64,000 bases of DNA from contig NZ_VNHS01000016.1 of assembly GCF_008124765.1 (NCBI RefSeq), positions 47,399 to 111,398 of the forward strand, given 5' to 3'. Position 1 is the first letter of the stretch. Every line of letters starts with the position of its first letter. Below are positions 1-8,056 of this stretch, piece by piece. The position numbers were made by a program, and so were the translations under genes. This DNA is from Paenibacillus methanolicus. Its GTDB lineage: Bacteria > Bacillota > Bacilli > Paenibacillales > Paenibacillaceae. The notes beneath the pieces were generated by a model. The model was not told the DNA's origin. It did no database searches and saw nothing but the letters and a program-made list of their open reading frames with translations.

Positions 1-939
1 GCCGACCGTCTCCGTGATCCATTTGTTCTCCGAGCCGGCTTCCAGCATCTTGGTCATGAACGAATAGTAGGCGCCGCCCATGCTCTCCGGCTGCGTGACG
101 CTCTGCGGCGGGCTGCCCTCCTTATAGCCGAAGGAATCGTCATGGTAGCCGATATTGTACGCCGATGCGCCGGGCAAGCCGGGATAGCGGACCTCCAGCT
201 TGGTGCGGTCGAATGCCGTATCGTAGGCGGAGAAAATCGCTCCGATCGTCTCGGCGCTCGGCATGTAGTTCGGCAGCCCATCCGCCGTATCCTCGTCATA
301 GGGGTACGTATGCCACTCCCCCCACAATCCCACGAGGCCCATATGAATAAACCCGATGCGCGGATCCCCGTCGTACTTGGCGCCGAAGGCTTTAACAAAG
401 TTGGTCAACGAGGCCACCATCAGCGGGTCGTCGTAATCGGGTTCATCTTGGTCGAACGTATCGTTATGACGCATTTCAACGCCGCCTTGATGAATAAAGT
501 CGGGTATGGCGTCCTCTTTGCCCGGATACTCCAGATAGACCCGAATCGCCGCCTGATTCCCTCGTGCCGCGATGGCCTGGAGCGCCGGCTCCAGACCGGT
601 ATCGAAGGTGTAGGCGTCAGGGCCGTTCATTACCGCTTTCAGCGGGACATACACCCATTCCAGGCTGTGGGGAAAGGCGTCTTTCGTTTCCCACGGATAG
701 AATGGCGCGAAGCCTTTCAACGGATTGTCCAGCGGACTCGGGGCGTAGACCAAGTCATGCTTGCTCAGCGTGCTATCCACCGCCGGGCTCGGGTATGGAC
801 TGGTTGGCACGCGGGTCGGTTCCGAGTCCGCATGGACAAAGCTTGCCGCATGCCCGAAGAACGTGCTTACGAACAAGCAAGCGATGAGCAGCACCTGAAT
901 GGATGCTTTCCTGCTACCTCGCATCGATAATGGATTCAT
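1..939 (-). CDS. Secreted DUF4832-type protein (3' end beyond window)
   Basis: The frame stays open from an ATG at 939 to the left edge, so only the first 313 codons are visible. GAGGAGG lies six bases before the ATG. The N-terminus has a signal peptide: basic residues, a hydrophobic stretch and an A-x-A-like site (FVHA) near residue 40. The motif DNPLKGFAPF near residue 70 and a GLVGLWGEWH motif near residue 190 match the layout of the second DUF4832 protein at 8057-10714 (NPFKGFRP, GLWGNWGEHH), so the two are probably paralogous. The family is a TIM-barrel-like group found in polysaccharide loci, with function not firmly established. It is the last visible gene downstream of the sugar importer, which suggests extracellular glycan binding or cleavage (inference). 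Confidence 0.75.
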   Translation of the reverse strand, partial: MNPLSMRGSRKASIQVLLIACLFVSTFFGHAASFVHADSEPTRVPTSPYPSPAVDSTLSKHDLVYAPSPLDNPLKGFAPFYPWETKDAFPHSLEWVYVPLKAVMNGPDAYTFDTGLEPALQAIAARGNQAAIRVYLEYPGKEDAIPDFIHQGGVEMRHNDTFDQDEPDYDDPLMVASLTNFVKAFGAKYDGDPRIGFIHMGLVGLWGEWHTYPYDEDTADGLPNYMPSAETIGAIFSAYDTAFDRTKLEVRYPGLPGASAYNIGYHDDSFGYKEGSPPQSVTQPESMGGAYYSFMTKMLEAGSENKWITETVG

Positions 940-960
940 CGATATCCTCCTCTTCTTCAT

Positions 961-975
961 TTGTAAGCGTTATCA
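961..975. promoter_or_regulatory. cre site (CcpA), perfect match
   Basis: TTGTAAGCGTTATCA fits the Bacillus cre consensus WTGNAANCGNWNNCW at every defined position. It lies 22 bp upstream of the DUF4832 gene start, between that gene and the permease gene. Catabolite repression by CcpA bound to HPr-Ser-P is the inferred role. Confidence 0.65.
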
Positions 976-1066
976 AATCTGAACGATCCTCATTGCGATC
1001 GGCCGTCGCCCGACCGGCAGCAGATGAATCCGGACTTTCTGAACGTCCGGATTCCTGCCTCGCTCG

Positions 1067-1897
1067 TTAACCTTTGTGCGCGCTGAAGGCGATGCCTTCG
1101 ATAAACTGTTTCTGGAAGATGAAGAAGAGGATAATCATCGGCACGACCGCCATGAAGGCGCCGGCCATTAACACCGGATAATCCGTCCCGAACATGGACA
1201 CGAGGGTCGCGATGCCGGAGGACAGCGTCATTTTCTCGGGGGAGCTGTTAATAATGAGCGGCCACTGCAGTTCGTTCCACGCCCATTGCAGTTGAATGAT
1301 GACGATGGCGACCAGCGCCGACTTCACCAGCGGAAGCATGATGTGCCAGTAAATTTGGAACGGATTGCAGCCGTCCAGCACCGCCGCTTCTTCCAATTCC
1401 TTGGAGATCGTCAGGAAGAACTGCCGCAGCAGGAACGTGGCGAACGGACTGATCAGCGAGGTGATCCACAGCGCGGTCACGGTGTTGACCAACCCCAAGT
1501 CGCTCATCATCATATATTGCGGCGTATAGAAGACCGGATTCGGCACCATCATGACCGAGAGGATCAAGACGAACAGAATCGAGCTTCCCGGAAATTTGAT
1601 CCGGGCAAAGGCGTAAGCCGCCATCGAGCTGAAAATAACCGGAAACACCGTCTTCATAAAGGCCGCAAACACCGTATTCAAGTAATAATGCGGAAACGCC
1701 GATTGCCTGATCGCCTCGATATAACCTCTTAGGCTGGGGGCGCTAGGCAAATACCGGATCGGAATTTGCGTCGCTTCCGTCGTGGTCTTCAGCGAAGTGA
1801 GCACCATCCAGACGAAGGGCACGAGCATCGCGACGGCGCTGATAATGAGTATAACGTGAACAACCCAGTTGATTTTCCTGGCCGATGAGAGCTGCAT
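1067..1897 (-). CDS. Sugar ABC transporter permease (MalG/UgpE-like)
   Basis: A 276-residue inner-membrane permease with about six transmembrane segments. The EAA loop (EEAAVLDGCNPFQIYWH, near residue 180), which contacts the ATPase, is the hallmark of binding-protein-dependent sugar importers. The ATG follows AAGGGGGAACCGCC. It starts 15 bp after the MalF-like permease stop, so the two are co-transcribed. No ATPase is encoded nearby. The family commonly uses a shared MsmX/UgpC ATPase, and one is encoded at 60658-61779. The substrate is unknown; the GH31 and DUF4832 neighbours suggest an oligosaccharide. Confidence 0.9.
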   Translation of the reverse strand: MQLSSARKINWVVHVILIISAVAMLVPFVWMVLTSLKTTTEATQIPIRYLPSAPSLRGYIEAIRQSAFPHYYLNTVFAAFMKTVFPVIFSSMAAYAFARIKFPGSSILFVLILSVMMVPNPVFYTPQYMMMSDLGLVNTVTALWITSLISPFATFLLRQFFLTISKELEEAAVLDGCNPFQIYWHIMLPLVKSALVAIVIIQLQWAWNELQWPLIINSSPEKMTLSSGIATLVSMFGTDYPVLMAGAFMAVVPMIILFFIFQKQFIEGIAFSAHKG

Positions 1898-1912
1898 GGC
1901 GGTTCCCCCTTC

Positions 1913-2782
1913 CTAGTCGTAGACGACCCATTTTTTCTGAAACGCAAATTGAATTCCGGTCAGCACCAGGTTTATGACGAGCAGGACGTTGATAATGGCG
2001 GCGCCGTAATTGGGATTGAAGTAGACGAAGCTGTTCTGGTAATAGGCATAGACCAGCGAGCGAACCGCCGGCAGCGCGACGTTCGTCTTCCCGATAATGA
2101 GATAGATGGAGTCGAAAATCTGCGTGGCGCCGATCAGCAAAATAATGCTCGTGAAGAACAGCGTCGGCGTCAGCATCGGAATCGTAATGTAGCGGAACTT
2201 GTTGAACCGCTTGGCGCCGTCGATGTCGGCGGCCTCGTAGAGCGACTTCGGGATGCCTTGCAAGCCGGCGAGAATGAGCAGCATATTCATGCCGATCGCC
2301 CCCCACACGCCGACGATGACGAGCACGAACATCGCATAATTCGGATTGGACAGCCACGCCATGCGGGTGCCGAGAATATGGTTGATCAGACCGAAATCCT
2401 GCGCGAACAAGACGACCCACACCATCGCGGCGGCCGCCGGCATCGTCACTTGCGGCAGGAAGAAGATGACGCGGTACACGGACAAGCCTTTTATCTTCGT
2501 ATTCAGCAGCACGGCGAAGATCGTCGAGAGCACCAGCGTGACCGGCACGAACAGCGCGACATAGTACAACGTGTTGCGCAGGTTCTGCCAGAACTCCTCG
2601 TCGCGGAATAACTTTGCGTAGTTATCGAACCCGACCCAACGATTGACGAGCCCGAAATTCTCCGACTGCTGGAATCCGAGCAGAATCGATTGGACCACCG
2701 GCCAACCCCAGAATACCAAGGTGCCGATGAGCGTCGGCGCGATCATGAAGTAGGCCCATGCATATCTGCTTCTGGCATTCAA
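1913..2782 (-). CDS. Sugar ABC transporter permease (MalF/UgpA-like)
   Basis: A 289-residue permease with six predicted membrane segments and the EAA loop YEAADIDGAKRFNKFRYITIP. It forms the heterodimeric channel with the following MalG-like protein. The frame extends to a GTG at 2791, but that codon overlaps the ribosome binding site. A TTG at 2782 lies eight bases after AGGAG and gives a typical N-terminus (MNARSRYAWAYF), so the TTG is preferred. It is separated from the binding-protein gene by an unusually long, hairpin-rich gap. Confidence 0.88.
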   Translation of the reverse strand: MNARSRYAWAYFMIAPTLIGTLVFWGWPVVQSILLGFQQSENFGLVNRWVGFDNYAKLFRDEEFWQNLRNTLYYVALFVPVTLVLSTIFAVLLNTKIKGLSVYRVIFFLPQVTMPAAAAMVWVVLFAQDFGLINHILGTRMAWLSNPNYAMFVLVIVGVWGAIGMNMLLILAGLQGIPKSLYEAADIDGAKRFNKFRYITIPMLTPTLFFTSIILLIGATQIFDSIYLIIGKTNVALPAVRSLVYAYYQNSFVYFNPNYGAAIINVLLVINLVLTGIQFAFQKKWVVYD

Positions 2783-3516
2783 TCTAACCACTCCTATCTA
2801 TTGAAGGACGCCTCGGTCTCCCGAGAACGCCCTTCGAATCTTTAAGATGGACAAGGGGCTTCGCCCCTTCAGGATCCCCTTCCTTTACCGCCCCCAAGCC
2901 CAATGCTGTAGTTTAAGAAGGGCTGCGCCCCGTTGACCGCGCTTTTGTTGCTCCCTCCTCCCACCTCCTCCGCCGAGGAGGCTCCAAAGGGCTTTGCCCT
3001 CTGGACTCCCTCGTTCGTGCTGGCATGTTTGTTCGCGGTCGGCGGGAAGGCTGGAGTGTGGCACGCTTTTGTCCTGACGGACAAAGCTTCAGCGGGTTTT
3101 GAAAGTCAGTCCTAAAACACAAACCCGTCAACTATGGGCCCCGGGTGGCTTCACCGGACGTTTTTCCTTAACCTGACAGCATTGTCCTCCGCCGAGGGGA
3201 ACCAGAAGGTTAAGCATGTGCTTCCGAAGTCGTTTTTCTCCGAAAAACGTTCACCTCTGGACTCTGCTAATAAGCGTGACTCGATACGCGGCCGTCCTTG
3301 ATGTGTCCTTTCGCGATGAGCCCGCTTCGTCCTAAGGGACAAAGCTGTTGTTCGAGCTTCGTTCGAGAAGGTTCGCCTCGGGGTTTGAACCTGTCACTTC
3401 GCGCCCTTGACGAGACTTCGTGCTGACCTTCGCTTTCGTCCGCTCTCGCGGACACGCTTTACGTTTTTAATAACGACATGAATGGTCGCATAATTCCCCG
3501 AACAAGCACAAAACGT
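2783..3516. repeat. Palindrome-rich intergenic gap inside transporter operon
   Basis: About 730 bp with no credible gene lies between the binding-protein and permease genes. It is packed with small, mostly perfect hairpins: 2853-2869 (aaggggc/gcccctt), 2920-2930, 2964-2981 (cctcctc/gaggagg), 2985-3005, 3068-3085 (tttgtcc/ggacaaa) and 3231-3249 (cgtttttc/gaaaaacg). The phrase ggacaaagct recurs at 3079 and 3337. Short frames here have repeat-like, low-quality translations. A possible role is to hold back read-through so that binding protein exceeds permease, but this is inference. Confidence 0.55.
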
Positions 3517-4830
3517 TTACTTCGTTTCTTCGATCGCCTGATTCATCATCTCGGCGACTTTCTTCGCGGCTTCCTCGACCGGCATGGCGCCGCCCCACGC
3601 TTGGGACATGATCTCCGGTTCCTTCGCGAACCAGACCGGGTACGCCAGGGAACCGCTCGGATATGGAATCGCATCGGCGACTTGCTCCGTGAATACTTTC
3701 AAATTCAGATGCGGTCTCGACTTCAGCCAAGCGTCCTGCGTGCCGTTGAACGCCGGAATCGCCGCGCCCATCTCCGCCGTGATTTCCGCCGCCCGCTTCG
3801 AACCGAGGAACTTGAGGAACTCCCACGCCTCTGCCTTGTTCTTGCCGGCCGCCGACATGACGTTGCCCAAGCCGTTGATGATGTTGCCGCGTTTCTCCTT
3901 GCCGACGGGCAGCTTCGCCCAATCCCATTTGCCCTTGATCACTTCGCTGCCGTCGATGTCGCTGATCCGCCACGAGCCGTCGAAGATCATTGCCAGTCGG
4001 CCGGACTTGAACATCTCGGTCGCTTCCGTATCCGTCATTTGCTGATGCGTCGGCGAAGCGCCATCCTGAATCATTTGGTAGCGAGCCTTCAGCGCTTCGA
4101 TCGTGGCCGGGTCGTCATACCCCGATTTGCTCATATCGTCGGACAGAATGCTGCCGCCATTGGCGAGGATGTCGTTCCAATAGCCGGTTTGCGTATCGAG
4201 CTTCGCCCCGAAGCCGTAGATGCCTTTGTCCGGCTGGCTCAATTGCTTCGCCGCCTCGGCCAGCTTCGCGTACGTCCACGTATCGTCCGGATATGGGATG
4301 CCCGCTTGATCGAACAGCTCCTTGTTGTACGCCAACCCGATCGTGTCGAAGTCCTTGGGCACGCCATAGTTCTCGCCGCCGAGCGTATAGATGGAAGCCA
4401 GGTCGGCCGCGTAGTTATTCAGATCGATCTCGCCGGCCTGCACCTTGCTCGTGATCGGCTCCAGGAATTTGCCCGTCGCGTATTTGACGAATTGACCGCC
4501 GTGCATCCAGAAGACGTCGGGCAATGTCCCGGATGGAGCGGCGGCGGACATCTTGGTCCAGTAATCCCCCCATGGGATGACTTCTACTTTGACCTTAATA
4601 TCGGGATGCTCGGCCGTGAACTCCTTCGCGATCGCTTCCATAGCCGGCTGCTGGATTTTATCCCAGATGGAATAGGTCAGCGTGACGTTCTTCTTGGAGC
4701 CGTCCGTCTCGCTCCCTGCGTTGCTGGTTGGATTATTACCCGGCGCGTTGTCGGCGTTGTTGCCGCATGCGGCCGTGACCAAAGCGAGCGCCGTGACCAT
4801 TAGCAATGAAAACTTGTTTCTTTTCCCCAT
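3517..4830 (-). CDS. Extracellular sugar-binding lipoprotein (ABC importer)
   Basis: A 437-residue family 1 extracellular solute-binding protein. The N-terminus is a lipoprotein signal with a lipobox ending at Cys22 (LVTAAC), so the mature protein is membrane-anchored and outward-facing. The rest shows the typical fold pattern, for example FWMHGGQFVKYATGK, YGVPKDFDTIGLAYN and AWEFLKFLGSKRAAEI. The ATG at 4830 follows AGGGGGATGTCAA. It heads the minus-strand importer operon and is driven by the promoter at 4911-4939, with a direct repeat abutting the -35 box and a TTGCGTAA site in the leader. The likely ligand is a plant-derived oligosaccharide (inference). Confidence 0.9.
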   Translation of the reverse strand: MGKRNKFSLLMVTALALVTAACGNNADNAPGNNPTSNAGSETDGSKKNVTLTYSIWDKIQQPAMEAIAKEFTAEHPDIKVKVEVIPWGDYWTKMSAAAPSGTLPDVFWMHGGQFVKYATGKFLEPITSKVQAGEIDLNNYAADLASIYTLGGENYGVPKDFDTIGLAYNKELFDQAGIPYPDDTWTYAKLAEAAKQLSQPDKGIYGFGAKLDTQTGYWNDILANGGSILSDDMSKSGYDDPATIEALKARYQMIQDGASPTHQQMTDTEATEMFKSGRLAMIFDGSWRISDIDGSEVIKGKWDWAKLPVGKEKRGNIINGLGNVMSAAGKNKAEAWEFLKFLGSKRAAEITAEMGAAIPAFNGTQDAWLKSRPHLNLKVFTEQVADAIPYPSGSLAYPVWFAKEPEIMSQAWGGAMPVEEAAKKVAEMMNQAIEETK

Positions 4831-4865
4831 TTGACATCCCCCTAATAGGTCGTTTGAGCAAAAAT

Positions 4866-4873
4866 TTGCGTAA
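4866..4873. promoter_or_regulatory. Candidate LacI-family operator (importer operon)
   Basis: TTGCGTAA, within TTTGCGTAAA, lies in the leader of the binding-protein gene, 36 bp before its start. It differs by one base from the TTGCGCAA core found before the GH31 gene and the large DUF4832 gene. Confidence 0.45.
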
Positions 4874-4910
4874 ACACAGTTTGCAACTCACCGTGCCTCG
4901 TTACATTTTC

Positions 4911-4939
4911 ATTGTATCGGAACTGCATACCCGCTTGAA
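4911..4939 (-). promoter_or_regulatory. SigA-type promoter of importer operon
   Basis: On the minus strand the -35 is TTCAAG (4939-4934), the spacer is 17 bp and the -10 is TACAAT (4916-4911). The -35 is weak, which fits a promoter needing an activator; the direct repeat starts 2 bp upstream. Confidence 0.5.
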
Positions 4940-4940
4940 A

Positions 4941-4979
4941 TGCCCCATTATTAAGATGGAATGCCCAATTATTAAGATG
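4941..4979. repeat. Two direct repeats, 21-bp period, in divergent promoter
   Basis: TGCCCCATTATTAAGATG (4941-4958) and TGCCCAATTATTAAGATG (4962-4979) match at 17 of 18 positions and are 21 bp apart, two helical turns. They fill the space between the two divergent -35 boxes. This arrangement is typical of direct-repeat sites for AraC-type activators or response regulators. No such regulator is encoded in the window. Confidence 0.6.
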
Positions 4980-4987
4980 AAAAAGAT

Positions 4988-5016
4988 TTGCATTCCGCTT
5001 CACATTGTTTCATACT
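4988..5016 (+). promoter_or_regulatory. SigA-type promoter of GH31 operon
   Basis: -35 TTGCAT (4988-4993), 17-bp spacer, -10 CATACT (5011-5016). Transcription would start near 5023, immediately before the TTGCGCAA operator, and the direct repeat ends 8 bp upstream. Confidence 0.45.
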
Positions 5017-5028
5017 GTGAGTAAATAA

Positions 5029-5036
5029 TTGCGCAA
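5029..5036. promoter_or_regulatory. Candidate LacI-family operator (GH31 operon)
   Basis: The perfect palindrome TTGCGCAA is flanked by AT-rich, near-symmetric sequence. It sits just downstream of the predicted start of the GH31 transcript, a position expected for repression. The same octamer occurs before the large DUF4832 gene. Confidence 0.5.
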
Positions 5037-5067
5037 ATTATTTCACAAAACGTTAGGAGTGTCTGCG

Positions 5068-6606
5068 ATGACGATCACTTCATTGCCAAGAAAGCCCGGA
5101 GAATTGTGGTGGGGCGGCGTAATTAACGAAGGACATGCGATGCCGTTCGGCAACCGCCCGCATTCGCGCGATTTGCGCGTAACGGACGATAATCAAGCCT
5201 CTCCTTTACTGTTGTCTAATCTGGGGAGGTATGTGTGGTGCGAGGAGCCGTTCGCCTTCTCGGTTAACGAGGGTACACTGACGATCGATCACGGCGGGGA
5301 GCTCGTCATCGAAGAAGGACACGGCACCCTTCAAGGCGCTTACCGGCATGCCTGCCAAGCCCAGTTTCCGCCTTCCGGCGTTACGCCCGACAAGCTGGCT
5401 TTCATGGCCCCGCAATACTGCACGTGGGTGGAGATGTTTTACGAGCCGACGCAGGAGAAACTCCTTCATTACGCAAGATCGATTATCGAGAACGGCTTCC
5501 CTCCGGGCGTGTTGATTATCGACGACAACTGGATGCAGGACTACGGCACATGGGATTTCGAGAAGCATCGCTTCCCCGATCCCGCCGGGATGATCGCGTC
5601 CTTGCACGAATTAGGGTTCAAAATCATGCTCTGGGTGTGCCCGTACGTAAGTCCAGACAGCATCAAATTCCGGCAATTGCGCGACTTAGGCGTGTTGATG
5701 AAGCATGCGGATGGCACGCCGGTGCTGCGGAGATGGTGGAACGGGTACAGCGCGGTCGTCGATTATACGAGCGAGGCCGGAGCCGCCTGGTTCAAGCAGC
5801 AGTTGGACCGGCTCGCGGCAGATTACGGGGTGGATGGATTCAAGCTCGATGCAGGCGAACCGATCCTGCCCGATCTGCTGCATGACGTGACGCAACCCGT
5901 CGCATGGTCGCTCCCTGTCCGTCCCATGGAAGATTGCGAAGCTTACGCTCGCCTCGGAATCGGATACCCGCTTAGCGAACTGCGCATGTGCTGGAAGCTC
6001 GGCGGACAGGCGCTCATTCAGCGGCAGCGCGACAAGACGCATTCTTGGGATGCCGCGACCGGCCTTAGCGGTCTCATCCCGAACGCGATCGCGCAGGGCT
6101 TGATGGGCTATGCCTACAACTGTCCGGATATGGTCGGCGGCGGGATGGACGGAGACATTAACTCGCCTCATTTCCGTTTTGATGCCGAGCTATTCGTCCG
6201 TTTCGTCCAATGCTCGGCTTTATTCCCGGCGATGCAGTTCTCCATGGCGCCGTGGCGCGTGTTGAACGGCGAAGAGTTGTCCTGGTGCATGGACGCCGTA
6301 CGCATCCGATCGGAGCTGGGTCCCGCGCTAGCCGAACTGGCCGACCAAGCCGCCGAAGAAGGGCTGCCGATCCTGCGCAGCTTGGAGTTCGTTTATCCGC
6401 AGCAGGGCTTCCATGCCGTGACGGATCAGTTCATGGTTGGCGACTCCATTCTGGTCGCTCCGGTTGTGCAGAAGGGGCAGACTTCTCGCAGAATTCAATT
6501 CCCGGAAGGCCGATGGCAAGGGGATGACGGCAGCGTCGTCGAAGGCCCGCTTCAAGTCGAAGTGAGCGCCCCGCTATCGCGGCTGCCGTGGTACCGCAAA
6601 ATCTAA
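5068..6606 (+). CDS. Glycoside hydrolase family 31 protein
   Basis: A 512-residue retaining alpha-glycosidase-type TIM-barrel enzyme with no signal peptide, so it is cytoplasmic. The predicted nucleophile is Asp261 in DGFKLDAGEP, and the predicted acid/base is Asp328 in THSWDAATGL. IIDDNWMQDYG near residue 150 is another family strand. The frame extends to a TTG at 5029, but AGGAG sits ten bases before the ATG at 5068, and the TTG lies inside the operator. It probably cleaves oligosaccharide brought in by the divergent importer. The oxidoreductase gene follows 24 bp later. GH31 covers several alpha-glycosidic specificities, and the exact substrate cannot be read from the sequence. Confidence 0.85.
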   Translation: MTITSLPRKPGELWWGGVINEGHAMPFGNRPHSRDLRVTDDNQASPLLLSNLGRYVWCEEPFAFSVNEGTLTIDHGGELVIEEGHGTLQGAYRHACQAQFPPSGVTPDKLAFMAPQYCTWVEMFYEPTQEKLLHYARSIIENGFPPGVLIIDDNWMQDYGTWDFEKHRFPDPAGMIASLHELGFKIMLWVCPYVSPDSIKFRQLRDLGVLMKHADGTPVLRRWWNGYSAVVDYTSEAGAAWFKQQLDRLAADYGVDGFKLDAGEPILPDLLHDVTQPVAWSLPVRPMEDCEAYARLGIGYPLSELRMCWKLGGQALIQRQRDKTHSWDAATGLSGLIPNAIAQGLMGYAYNCPDMVGGGMDGDINSPHFRFDAELFVRFVQCSALFPAMQFSMAPWRVLNGEELSWCMDAVRIRSELGPALAELADQAAEEGLPILRSLEFVYPQQGFHAVTDQFMVGDSILVAPVVQKGQTSRRIQFPEGRWQGDDGSVVEGPLQVEVSAPLSRLPWYRKI

Positions 6607-6630
6607 ACGCTTCTGTTGGGAGAGGTTGCT

Positions 6631-7938
6631 ATGAGGACGATAAAATTAGCCGTCATAGGCGCAGGAGCCAGAGGCTTCTTGTCCTACATGCCGTATGTGC
6701 GACGGTCCCCCGGCGAGGTCGAGGTAGTCGCGGTCGCCGAACCGAATGAAGAACGAAGAACGAGATTCGCGGAAGCGTTCAACCTGACCTCGGAGCAGCT
6801 GTATGCCACCTGGGAAGAGCTGCTCAGCCGGCCCAAGCTGTGCGATGCGGTCCTCATCTGCACGCAAGATCAGATGCATTACGAGCCTACGATCGCCGCG
6901 CTCCGCCAAGGGTATCATGTCTTGCTGGAGAAGCCGATGTCCCACAACCCGGCGGAGTGCGTCGAGATGGAACGCGCGGCGCGCGAAGAAGACCGCCTGC
7001 TCTCGATCTGCCACGTCTCGCGCTACACCCCGTTCTGGCAAAACGTGAAGCAGCTCGTGCAAGACGGCAGGATCGGCGACGTCATGTCCATGCAGCACAA
7101 CGAAAACGTCGGCTACCTGCATTATGCGCATAGCTTCGTCCGCGGCAACTGGCGAAATGACGCGATCGCCAGTCCCATGATCTTGGCGAAGTCGTGTCAC
7201 GACATGGACCTGATCCGATGGATCGTCGATGCCGACTGCGCGAAGGTGAGCTCCTTCGGATCCTTGGGCCACTTCCGGCTCGACCAGGCGCCCGCCGGCT
7301 CGACCGACCGCTGTACGGATGGCTGCCAGGCAGAGGCGACCTGTCCGTATTCGGCGCCGCGATTCTATATGCAAGATCCGGAGATCAACCGATTCGCGGC
7401 GCTGATCGCCGATCCGCCGACCGAGGCGAATCGCATGCAAGCCATCCTGGAAGGCCCCTATGGCAAATGCGTCTATCGGACGGATAATAACGTGGTGGAT
7501 CATCAAACGGTTCAGATGGAATTCGAGAATGGCGTCACTGTCGTGTTCAGCATGTGCGGGTTCACGCGCGATATGAACCGCACCGTCCAGATCATGGGGA
7601 CGAAGGGCGAGATTCGCGGCGATTTGCTAAGCGGCCGCATCGAGCTGTTCGAATTTGCCTCGGGGACGCAGACCGTCATTCCGATTCCGGCCGGCGAAGG
7701 CGGCCATCAAGGCGGCGACGACGGAATCATGCGGCAATTCCTCTCCGATCTTCGGCACGAACGTTACCGCGATACGCTGACGTCCGCGGCCGCCTCGCTA
7801 GAGAGTCACCTCATGGCCTTCGCCGCCGAGGCGTCCAGGCGTAGCGGCGGCGCCGTCGTCGATATGAAGCGCTATCGCCAGTCGCTTGCGGCGACCGCGC
7901 GCATCGACGTCGGTCAGCAGGCAAGGGCGTCTGAATAA
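6631..7938 (+). CDS. Gfo/Idh/MocA family oxidoreductase
   Basis: A 435-residue NAD(P)-dependent sugar or polyol dehydrogenase-type protein. It has an N-terminal Rossmann fold with AVIGAGARG at residues 7-15 and the family signature LLEKPMSHNPAE near residue 100. A cysteine-rich insertion (CTDGCQAEATCPYSAP, near residue 235) is seen in one subgroup of the family. The ATG at 6631 has GGGAGAGG in front; an upstream TTG at 6616 overlaps that site and is rejected. It is co-transcribed with the GH31 gene. A role in converting the released sugar is inferred. Confidence 0.85.
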   Translation: MRTIKLAVIGAGARGFLSYMPYVRRSPGEVEVVAVAEPNEERRTRFAEAFNLTSEQLYATWEELLSRPKLCDAVLICTQDQMHYEPTIAALRQGYHVLLEKPMSHNPAECVEMERAAREEDRLLSICHVSRYTPFWQNVKQLVQDGRIGDVMSMQHNENVGYLHYAHSFVRGNWRNDAIASPMILAKSCHDMDLIRWIVDADCAKVSSFGSLGHFRLDQAPAGSTDRCTDGCQAEATCPYSAPRFYMQDPEINRFAALIADPPTEANRMQAILEGPYGKCVYRTDNNVVDHQTVQMEFENGVTVVFSMCGFTRDMNRTVQIMGTKGEIRGDLLSGRIELFEFASGTQTVIPIPAGEGGHQGGDDGIMRQFLSDLRHERYRDTLTSAAASLESHLMAFAAEASRRSGGAVVDMKRYRQSLAATARIDVGQQARASE

Positions 7939-7985
7939 GGCGGAGTGCCTGTCCGCTGATCCGCCGAATAAACAGAACAAAAGAC

Positions 7986-8008
7986 CGGCCCGCGGAATCC
8001 GCGGGCCG
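7986..8008. terminator. Bidirectional terminator between convergent genes
   Basis: A perfect 10-bp stem (cggcccgcgg/ccgcgggccg) with a 3-base loop. The U-tract is better on the minus strand, serving the large DUF4832 gene, but the hairpin can also end the GH31 operon. Confidence 0.7.
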
Positions 8009-8056
8009 ATCTTATTGTGCCGTCCTAAGCTCGCCCTCTAACGCACAGAACGCGTC

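Noticed and set aside
2869..3455. Several short frames on both strands in the importer spacer
   Set aside because: They translate hairpin repeats, overlap one another and lack ribosome sites.
3478..4803. 441-codon plus-strand frame opposite the sugar-binding lipoprotein
   Set aside because: Antisense shadow; the minus strand has a lipobox, family motifs and a ribosome site.
4941..4979. Possible CRISPR or tandem-repeat array
   Set aside because: Only two copies with a 3-bp gap and no spacers; the promoter context fits regulator sites better.
5029..5067. TTG start giving 13 extra residues on the GH31 protein
   Set aside because: The TTG is part of the operator and has no ribosome site, while ATG 5068 has AGGAG at good spacing.
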